Positions 55,644 to 64,000 of a stretch of DNA of 64,000 nt are shown here, one piece after another. Below the pieces are notes generated by a model. It had not been told where the DNA came from, searched no databases, and saw only the letters and a list, made by a program, of their open reading frames with translations. Position numbers and translations under genes: made by a program. The number at the start of each line of letters is the position of its first letter. Within the stretch, counting starts at the first letter, position 1. This stretch comes from Parapristionchus giblindavisi (lineage: Eukaryota; Nematoda; Chromadorea; Rhabditida; Diplogasteridae), in assembly GCA_943737045.1 (NCBI GenBank), contig CALSFV010000321.1:62001-126000 (forward strand), given 5' to 3'.

Positions 55644-57597
55644 GAGGCATGTTCCGTAAGACTCGATCATATTCGACCACCCCCGGTCGCGTGCGCTAGC
55701 AATGAGAACTGGGAGTCCATACTTGGGTGTTAGGAGTGTCACCGGCCCTTATTACACAAAACACCTGAAATTTCCTGTTTGTGCCCTCAGGCTATTAGAA
55801 AAATTAAATTAAGTGCTAAAAAGTTTAAAAATCATAATTTTTCAAATTGCTGAGATAGAGTCTAAATATCATTTGCGATGCATCTAGTGTGCACAGACCT
55901 TGCTAATTCACAATTAGCATCGTCCGTTGATTCCTAAACAACTTTTTTACTCAAAATTTTGGTTTTTTCGGACAAATAATCGCTTGTTGTAGATTGCTCC
56001 CTAAATTTCCGACTAGGTATTGCAGCCTAAGCAATTCTGACTTGATCTAACTTAAAACTGGGTTCTTCCCGATCGACCATTTTGTCGAATTTTTCGCTCG
56101 AAGTTCCGTCATCGATGGTTGTCCCGAACAAATGATGTATTTTCCAAACGATTGGTGCGGAAATGTGGTCTGCTCAAAGTTTAGAGGTGAGTCGAGTAAA
56201 ATGACACAAGCCCATCACTTGGATCAACTTGAAAATTTCGATTTCATGGTCCGAAAATTTCAAAATTTCTTAAGTTTGAAATGTTTTCATTTATGCAGCT
56301 TATTGTGAAGTACTAATGATGTGAATAATATTCAGCCAATGCTCAATGGCTGATCTCTCCTTTCAACCAATTTTCGAAAATTTTCATTCTGTTTGAGTGC
56401 AAAAAATCAGAATTGTGTTTGAATCAGTTTCCAACTTGCTTTCTGTAACATTCTGTCATAGTACTTTACAATGTACATAATCAATATGAAAATCGTTTAA
56501 TTTCGAAAATTCAGTTTTTTTTGCCATGACTCCGGGGTCATGGAAATCGAATTTTCAAAAGTGAGCCGAATGCCGGGATTTCAGTTCAACTATGTTTACT
56601 CATCATGAAACTTCACATTGTCATTGTCATTTGCTCATTGTCGCAGCGTTCGAGTCGACAAACTGCAATATTTCAGAATTTTTCCGAAAAAAGTAGGCTC
56701 AAATTGATTTTTTTGAATTTTCGAAATCAAATGCTTTTCGTATTGATTATGTACATTGCAAAGTGCTATGACAGAATGTTACAGAAAGCAAGTTTGAAAC
56801 TGATTCAAACACAATTCTGATTTTTTGCACTCAAACAGAATGAAAATTTTCGAAAAATTGGTTGAAAGGAGAGATCAGCCATTGAGCATTGGCTGAATAT
56901 TATTCACATCATTAGTACTTCACAATAAGCTGCATAAATGAAAACATTTCAAACTTGAGAAATTTTGAAATTTTCGGACCATGACGTCGGGTCGTGAAAA
57001 TCGAAATTTTCAAATTGATCCAAGTGATGGGCTTCTTGTGTCAATTTACTCGCCTAACCTCGAAACTTTGAGTAGACCACAATTCCGCACCAATCGTTTG
57101 GAAAATACAGCATTTGTTCGGGACAACCATCGATGACGGAACTTCAAGCGAACAATTCGACAAAATGGTCGATCGGGAAGAACCCAGTTTTCAGTTAAAT
57201 CAATGCAGAATTGCTTAGGCTACAATACCTAGTCGGAACTTTTGGGAGCAATCTACAACAAGCGATTATTTGTCCGAAAAAAACAAAATTTTGAGTTAAA
57301 AAAGTGGTTTAGGAATCAACGGACATTCGATGCTAATAGTGAATTAGCAAGGTCTGTGCACCCTAGATGCATCGCAAATGATATTTAGACTCTATCTCAA
57401 CAATTTGAGAAATTATGATTTTTAAACTTTTTCGCACTTAAATTGATTTTTCTAATAGCCTGAGGGCACAAACAGGAAATTTCAGGTGTTTTGTGTAATA
57501 AGGACCGGTTACACTCCTAACACCCAAGTATCGACTCCCAGTTCTCATTGCTAGCGCATGCGTCCGTGGGGTGGTCGAGTCTTAACAGCCATCTCTC
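55644..57597. mobile_element. TTAA-flanked palindromic element, copy 4 (1.95 kb)
   Basis: Left end GAGGCATGTTCCGTAAGAC, right end complementary to GAGAGATGGCTGTTAAGAC, TTAA outside both (55640-55643 and 57598-57601). Same interior family as copy 3. Arms about 0.9 kb. It lies in the large last intron of the GNAT gene and inside a smaller MITE. No transposase frame. Confidence 0.85.
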
Positions 57598-59025
57598 TTA
57601 AAATAGCACGGGGTGTTTCTTCAAAGAACTCCTATCATAATTCATTAGACATTGAATGCGATGACTTTTATTTTCTTTTTTACTGATTTCCATGTTATAT
57701 GTGCTCTGTTATTTTAAAACTACTAGTTTACTTATCTTTACCACTAGCCGACTTGCAAGTCTACGGCTAGTTAAACGTAAGTTTATTAGAAGTGGTGTAT
57801 AATACGGTAATACATTACGTCAAATGTTCTTTTACTTGTAGTAATCTGCAAACTGTTAGTCAGTGACGCAACGTAAGTAAGCTACTAGTTTGGAAATACC
57901 GGAGTACTTGTCGCCTCAGGCGGAAGGCATAGACGGAATTCAGTCGGAAGCTACGTCATTTGCTAACCAACAACTGCTGAAGAAGAACGGCTACGAGAAA
58001 TTGTTGGAGTCGCAGAGGTCAATTTTCATGATTGCACTTGCATTAATCGCGGGCTCAAACCCTGTTGCCGAAGTTTCTTATTTTCAAGCCTTTGCCTGTA
58101 CATCAAGCATGATTCATTCATGATTCTAGCGATCAATAAGCTGAATTATCATAAAATAATTTATGTGCATTCAGAATTTTTGCTCTTTCTTTTGGTATAT
58201 GACACGCTAGGTTTCGCTGAAAATTTTTCATGACAGGAATTGTTTTGATCTTATCAGAGTGAAAGTTACTTTTGTACTTACGGCATTGTGGAATCAACAA
58301 AAGAATACAGTTTCACATGAACCGAAGTGTACAGTATTCAGATTTTTTTGCTCTTTCACGTGGTATATGATGCGATATGTTTTGCTACAAATTGGACGTG
58401 TCACGAATTCTTTAATGCGAAAAATGAAAAGATCAATTTTGTTAATTCGGCTGGAGTGGCCGTTGTTCAACATGGGAACGTGTAAACTATTCAGAATTTT
58501 TTGCTCTTTCGTTTGGTATATGACACGCTAGGTTTCGCTGAAAATTTTTCATGACAGGAATTGTTTTGATCTTATCAGAGTGAAAGTTACTTTTGTACTT
58601 ACGGCATTGTGGAATCAACAAAAGAATACAGTTTCACATGAACCGAAGTGTACAGTATTCAGAATTTTTTGCTCTTTCACGTGGTATATGATGCGATATG
58701 TTTTGCTACAAATTGGACGTGTCACGAATTCTTTAATGCGAAAAATGAAAAGATCGATTTTGTTAATTCGGCTGGAGTGGCCGTTGTTCAACATGGGAAC
58801 GTGTAAACTATTCAGAATTTTTTGCTCTTTCGTTTGGTATATGACACGCTGGGTTTCGCTGAAAATTTTTCATGGCATGAATTGCTTTGATCTTATCAGA
58901 GTGAAAGTTACTTTTGTAGTTATGGCCTTGTGGAATCAACAAAAAAAATACAGTTTGACTTGAACCGAAGTGTACATTATTCAGAATGTTTTGATCTTTT
59001 ACGTGGTATATGATACGATATGTTT

Positions 59026-59320
59026 CTCCGGTATTTTTTGCTCGCGGAGCTCCCCGTCGAGAGGCCAAATCTCGCGGGGTACACCGCGAGGTGCACCACG
59101 GTGTGAAAGTGACGGCGTGCCTCGCGGGGTGGACATCAAATCTCGCGGGGCACACCGTCCCTCCTGCCCCGCGAGGCACGCCGTCGTCCACCTCGCGGGG
59201 CTCCCCGTCTAGAGGCTGCAGCTCGCGAGGTACCCCGTCTAAGTGTTCTACCCCGCGGTGTACCTCGCGGCGTACACCACGGGATTGAACGGTGTGCCCC
59301 GCGAGTAAAAAATACCGGAG
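59026..59320. mobile_element. GC-rich palindromic element in satellite, copy 1
   Basis: 295 bp, ends CTCCGGTATTTTTTGCTCGC and GCGAGTAAAAAATACCGGAG. Interior rich in TCGCGGGG and CCCCGCGAG. The satellite without insertion reads 'gatatgttttgctac'; here the element is flanked by extra T residues, consistent with a 2 bp TT duplication. Confidence 0.85.
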
Positions 59321-60285
59321 TTTGCTACAAATTGGACGTGTCACGAATTCTTTAATGCGAAAAATGAATAGATCAATTTTGTTAATTCGGCTGGAGTGGC
59401 CGTTGTTCAATATGGGAACGTGCAAACTATTCAGAATTTTTTGCTCTTTCGTTTGGTATATGACACGCTAGGTTTCGCTGAAAATTTTTCATGACAGGAA
59501 TTGTTTTGATCTTATCAGAGTGAAAGTTACTTTTGTACTTACGGCATTGTGGAATCAACAAAAGAATACAGTTTCACATGAACCGAAGTGTACAGTATTC
59601 AGAATTTTTTGCTCTTTCACGTGGTATATGATGCGATATGTTTTGCTACAAATTGGACGTGTCACGAATTTTTTAATGCGAAAAATGAAAAGATCAATTT
59701 TGTTAATTCGGCTGGAGTGGCCGTTGTTCAACATGGGAACGTGTAAACTATTCAGAATTTTTTACTCTTTCGTTTGGTATATGACACGCTGTGTTTCGCT
59801 GAAAATTTTTCATGGCATGAATTGCTTTGATCTTATCAGAGTGAAAGTTACTTTTGTACTTACGGCATTGTGGAATCAACAAAAGAATACAGTTTCACAT
59901 GAACCGAAGTGTACAGTATTCAGAATTTTTTGCTCTTTCACGTGGTATATGATGCGATATGTTTTGCTACAAATTGGACGTGTCACGAATTCTTTAATGC
60001 GAAAAATGAAAAGATCAATTTTGTTAATTCGGCTGGAGTGGCCGTTGTTCAACATGGGAACGTGTAAACTATTCAGAATTTTTTACTCTTTCGTTTGGTA
60101 TATGACACGCTGTGTTTCGCTGAAAATTTTTCATGGCATGAATTGCTTTGATCTTATCAGAGTGAAAGTTACTTTTGTAGTTATGGCCTTGTGGAATCAA
60201 CAAAAAAATACAGTTTGACTTGAACCGAAGTGTACATTATTCAGAATGTTTTGATCTTTTACGTGGTATATGATACGATATGTTT

Positions 60286-60580
60286 CTCCGGTATTTTTTG
60301 CTCGCGGAGCTCCCCGTCGAGAGGCCAAATCTCGCGGGGTACACCGCGAGGTGCACCACGGTGTGGAAGTGACGGCGTGCCTCGCGGGGTGGACATCAAA
60401 TCTCGCGGGGCACACCGTCCCTCCTGCCCCGCGAGGCACGCCGTCGTCCACCTCGCGGGGCTCCCCGTCTAGAGGCTGCAGCTCGCGAGGTACCCCGTCT
60501 AAGTGTTCTACCCCGCGGTGTACCTCGCGGCGTACACCACGAGATTGAACGGTGTGCCCCGCGAGTAAAAAATATCGGAG
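60286..60580. mobile_element. GC-rich palindromic element in satellite, copy 2
   Basis: Nearly identical to copy 1 and at the same monomer position. Its right terminus reads ATATCGGAG instead of ATACCGGAG, a change shared with copy 3. Confidence 0.85.
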
Positions 60581-61223
60581 TTTGCTACAAATTGGACGTG
60601 TCACGAATTCTTTAATGCGAAAAATGAATAGATCAATTTTGTTAATTCGGCTGGAGTGGCCGTTGTTCAATATGGGAACGTGCAAACTATTCAGAATTTT
60701 TTGCTCTTTCGTTTGGTATATGACACGCTAGGTTTCGCTGAAAATTTTTCATGACAGGAATTGTTTTGATCTTATCAGAGTGAAAGTTACTTTTGTACTT
60801 ACGGCATTGTGGAATCAACAAAAGAATACAGTTTCACATGAACCGAAGTGTACAGTATTCAGAATTTTTTGCTCTTTCACGTGGTATATGATGCGATATG
60901 TTTTGCTACAAATTGGACGTGTCACGAATTCTTTAATGCGAAAAATGAAAAGATCAATTTTGTTAATTCGGCTGGAGTGGCCGTTGTTCAACATGGGAAC
61001 GTGTAAACTATTCAGAATTTTTTACTCTTTCGTTTGGTATATGACACGCTGTGTTTCGCTGAAAATTTTTCATGGCATGAATTGCTTTGATCTTATCAGA
61101 GTGAAAGTTACTTTTGTAGTTATGGCCTTGTGGAATCAACAAAAAATACAGTTTGACTTGAACCGAAGTGTACATTATTCAGAATGTTTTGATCTTTTAC
61201 GTGGTATATGATGCGATATGTTT

Positions 61224-61518
61224 CTCCGGTATTTTTTGCTCGCGGAGCTCCCCGTCGAGAGGCCAAATCTCGCGGGGTACACCGCGAGGTGCACCACGGT
61301 GTGGAAGTGACGGCGTGCCTCGCGGGGTGGACATCAAATCTCGCGGGGCACACCGTCCCTCCTGCCCCGCGAGGCACGCCGTCGTCCACCTCGCGGGGCT
61401 CCCCGTCTAGAGGCTGCAGCTCGCGAGGTACCCCGTCTAAGTGTTCTACCCCGCGGTGTACCTCGCGGCGTACACCACGAGATTGAACGGTGTGCCCCGC
61501 GAGTAAAAAATATCGGAG
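61224..61518. mobile_element. GC-rich palindromic element in satellite, copy 3
   Basis: Same length and position as copies 1 and 2, with the ATATCGGAG right terminus. It spread as part of the higher-order repeat rather than by transposition. Confidence 0.85.
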
Positions 61519-62162
61519 TTTGCTACAAATTGGACGTGTCACGAATTCTTTAATGCGAAAAATGAATAGATCAATTTTGTTAATTCGGCTGGAGTGGCCG
61601 TTGTTCAATATGGGAACGTGCAAACTATTCAGAATTTTTTGCTCTTTCGTTTGGTATATGACACGCTAGGTTTCGCTGAAAATTTTTCATGACAGGAATT
61701 GTTTTGATCTTATCAGAGTGAAAGTTACTTTTGTACTTACGGCATTGTGGAATCAACAAAAGAATACAGTTTCACATGAACCGAAGTGTACAGTATTCAG
61801 AATTTTTTGCTCTTTCACGTGGTATATGATGCGATATGTTTTGCTACAAATTGGACGTGTCACGAATTCTTTAATGCGAAAAATGAAAAGATCAATTTTG
61901 TTAATTCGGCTGGAGTGGCCGTTGTTCAACATGGGAACGTGTAAACTATTCAGAATTTTTTACTCTTTCGTTTGGTATATGACACGCTGTGTTTCGCTGA
62001 AAATTTTTCATGGCATGAATTGCTTTGATCTTATCAGAGTGAAAGTTACTTTTGTAGTTATGGCCTTGTGGAATCAACAAAAAAATACAGTTTGACTTGA
62101 ACCGAAGTGTACATTATTCAGAATGTTTTGATCTTTTACGTGGTATATGATGCGATATGTTT

Positions 62163-62284
62163 CTCCGGTATTTTTTGCTCGCGGAGCTCCCCGTCGAGAG
62201 GCCAAATCTCGCGGGGTACACCGCGAGGTGCACCACGGTGTGGAAGTGACGGCGTGCCTCGCGGGGTGGACATCAAATCTCGCG
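62163..62284. mobile_element. GC-rich palindromic element, truncated copy 4
   Basis: Left 122 bp only. It breaks at 'aaatctcgcg', which joins directly to satellite 'attctttaatgcg', marking an internal deletion or unequal-exchange junction. Confidence 0.8.
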
Positions 62285-62691
62285 ATTCTTTAATGCGAAA
62301 AATGAAAAGATCAATTTTGTTAATTCGGCTGGAGTGGCCGTTGTTCAACATGGGAACGTGCAAACTACTCAGAATTTTTTGCTCTTTCGTTTGGTATATG
62401 ACACGCTAGGTTTCGCTGAAAATTTTTCATGAAATGAATTGCTTTGATCTTATCAGAGTGAAAGTTACTTTTGTAGTTATGGCCTTGTGGAATCAACAAA
62501 AAAATACAGTTTGACTTGAATCGAAGTGTACATTATTCAGAATTTTTTGCACTTTCACGTGGTATTGGATACGATATGTTTTGATACAAATTGGACGTGT
62601 CACGAATTCTTTAATGCGAAAAATGAATAGATCAATTTTGTTAATTCGGCTGGAGTGGCCGTTGTTCAACATGGGAACTCTTTCACATGGT

Positions 62692-62925
62692 ATTGTGCGT
62701 ATAAAATGTACTTGCATAAGAAGATGACAAATGGTGCTAACGAGCGGAAGTCATAATCGAGAGGCGATCGAGATGAAGCCTTCTACATCTCGCCCCGCCT
62801 CTCGATTGTCTCTCCGCTGCCTCTCTCTAACCCGGCTGACCTTCGCCGCGCGCTATATTATATATAAAAGAGATCGGCATAGTTTCTGAACCATGCAAAA
62901 CAAGAAAGTCTCTTATGGGAGTGGT
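62692..62925 (+). promoter_or_regulatory. TATA-containing repeated module, copy 3, inside satellite
   Basis: Closely matches 38098-38310: 'aaaatgtacttgcataagaa', 'tctcgattgtctctccgctg', 'tatatataaaagagatcgg', 'gaaccatgcaaaacaagaa'. It interrupts the satellite, which resumes near 62970. Confidence 0.45.
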
Positions 62926-63910
62926 TGGCTACTCTCGTACCAAATAAACAAGTGTATTTTATACGGTCAATATATGATTCGTTATGTTTTGCTACAAATT
63001 GGACGTGTCACGGATTCTTTAATGCGAAAAATGAATATATCAATTTTGTTAATTCGGCTGGAGTGGCCGTTGTTCAACATGGGAACGTGTAAACTATTCA
63101 GAATTTTTTGCTCTTTCCTTTGGTATATGACACACTAGGTTTCGTTGAAAATTTTTCATGACAGGAATTGTTTTGATCTAATCAGAGTGAAAGTTACTTT
63201 TGTACTTAGGGCATTGTGGAATCAACAAAAGGTTACAGTTTCACATGAACCGAAGTGTACATTATTCAGAATGTTTTGCTCTTTCGTTTGGTATATGACA
63301 CGCTTGGTTTCGCTGAAAAATTTTCATGACAAGAATGGCTTTGTTCTTATCAGAGTGAAAGTTACTTTTGTACTTAGAGCATTGTGGAATCAAGAAAAGA
63401 TTACAGTTTCACATGAACCGAAGTAAAAATTATTCAGAATTTTTTGCTCTTTCAAGTGGTATATGATACGATATGTTTTGCTACAAATTGGACGTGTCGC
63501 GAATTCTTTAATGCGAAAAATGAATAGATCAATTTTGTTATTTCGGCTGGAGTGGCCGTTGTTCAACATGGGAACGTGCAAACTACTCAGGATTTTTTGC
63601 TCTTTCGTTTGGTATATGACACGCTAGGTTTCGCTGAAAATTTTCCATGACATGAACTGCTTTGATCTTATCAGAGTGAAAGTTACTTTTGTACTTAGGG
63701 CATTGTGGAATCAACAAAAGATTTTAGTTTCACATGAACCGAAGTGTACAGTATTCAGAATTTTTTGCACTTTCGCATGCTATATGATACGATATGTTTT
63801 GCTACAAATTGGACGTGTCACGAATTCTTTAATCCGAAAAATGAATAGATCAATTTTGATCCGGCAGAAACTCCAACTGAGAGATGTTTAAAATATAGCT
63901 ATTTTCATAG

Positions 63911-64000
63911 CCTATGGCGCGCCCCGCCATTACAACTCTCCTGGTTCGATTCCCGGTCGTTTCACGGCCTCCACCCCACCAAGGCGCCCGAAAGGGGAAT
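63911..64000 (+). repeat. SINE head, cut by window end
   Basis: Has the 'ctatggcgcgccccgccatt' and B-box-like GGTTCGATTCC segments and 'caaggcgcccgaaaggggaa', matching 16397-16483. The tail lies beyond the window. Confidence 0.7.

Larger units (their letters stand above)
54029..58017 (+). pseudogene. GNAT-family N-acetyltransferase, probably broken
   Basis: Exons recognised: 54029-54136 (AFGLNKESDRNFFDWIL...), 54657-54762 (LIGFRVMSVSHRDDTNNFEL), 54973-55031 (IIDKLIGEIWKLRPEANT), 55157-55250 (ILRRNITFMNRKHQR, then IAQYLLHLNLDFDQLR) and 57889-58017 (EGIDGIQSEATSFANQQLL, KKNGYEKLL). The first three junctions keep phase. The order matches nematode GNAT proteins of the arylalkylamine N-acetyltransferase-like group, which move acetyl from acetyl-CoA to amines. 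In exon 4 the acetyl-CoA loop (normally Q/R-x-x-G-x-A) is damaged: after HQR the frame changes before IAQYLL, consistent with a net loss of about five bases including the glycine codon. The last exon does not join in phase with exon 4, and no N-terminal exon upstream of 54029 was found. An assembly error remains possible. Confidence 0.7.
58138..63857 (+). repeat. higher-order satellite array, 321 bp monomers
   Basis: Head-to-tail monomers with a 321 bp period in the regular part (equivalent points 58259 and 58580; 59520 and 59841). Variants alternate ('cgctaggtttcgctg' versus 'cgctgtgtttcgctg'; 'cttacggcattgtgg' versus 'gttatggccttgtgg'). Larger blocks recur with steps of about 1260 bp (59461 to 60721) and 938 bp (60721 to 61659), each including one GC-rich palindromic element. 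Right-hand monomers (62,960-63,857) are more diverged. 321 is divisible by three, so one frame stays open through several monomers (for example 59520-60218), but no domain is recognisable. Confidence 0.9.

Noticed and set aside
58808..59425. 205-codon Arg/Pro-rich frame on the minus strand
   Set aside because: It crosses the GC-rich palindromic element and satellite DNA. Composition follows the hairpin, and similar frames occur on both strands.
59520..60218. 232-codon frame as a protein gene
   Set aside because: It is the 321 bp satellite monomer read twice. No domain or splice context is visible, so it is reported only as a property of the satellite.

Overview
The window is AT-rich nuclear DNA from a nematode, most likely Caenorhabditis or another rhabditid. 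The evidence is a cluster of chemoreceptors of the nematode-specific Srt class, many introns of about 45-60 bp with TTTCAG-type acceptors, and a transposon load of a type known from Caenorhabditis: TTAA-targeted palindromes, hAT-like and mariner elements, a CR1/RTE-like retroposon and tRNA-derived SINEs. No bacterial or organellar features were seen.

Layout. 1-130: 5' end of a secreted-protein gene on the minus strand. 540-14,700: a transposon nest with a hAT-like element carrying a 2.2 kb TTAA palindrome, a complete but gag-only LTR retrotransposon (3885-7706), and two copies of a dispersed repeat called repeat X here, one split by a second TTAA palindrome. 15,078-18,612: srt gene A (minus). 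19,265-29,440: repeats, a duplicated non-coding block, a CR1-like retroposon inside repeat X, and a decayed mariner. 30,041-35,231: srt gene B (minus), with a 1.9 kb palindrome in one intron. 36,200-42,700: repeats and the second copy of the duplicated block. 42,852-46,461: srt gene C (plus). 46,660-48,220: a SINE and a 1.2 kb inverted repeat. 50,143-51,802: a nine-exon gene of unknown function. 51,996-52,068: tRNA-Val(UAC). 54,029-58,017: a GNAT acetyltransferase gene that looks broken, with a palindrome in its large intron. 58,138-63,857: a higher-order satellite of 321 bp monomers that has co-amplified a GC-rich palindromic element.

How the genes relate. The three srt genes are tandem/inverted paralogs. 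Each has 12 coding exons of identical length and predicts 319 residues. Their introns and flanks share old insertions (SINE, hAT-like and small inverted-repeat fragments), so the whole segment duplicated, and later insertions distinguish the copies. Because paralogs and repeat copies serve as empty sites for one another, several target-site duplications can be read directly from the window. The other genes show no visible operon or functional link to the receptors.

Limits. Gene models were spliced by eye from splice-site consensus, reading phase and paralog comparison. Small-repeat boundaries are approximate to a few bases. No database search was possible.
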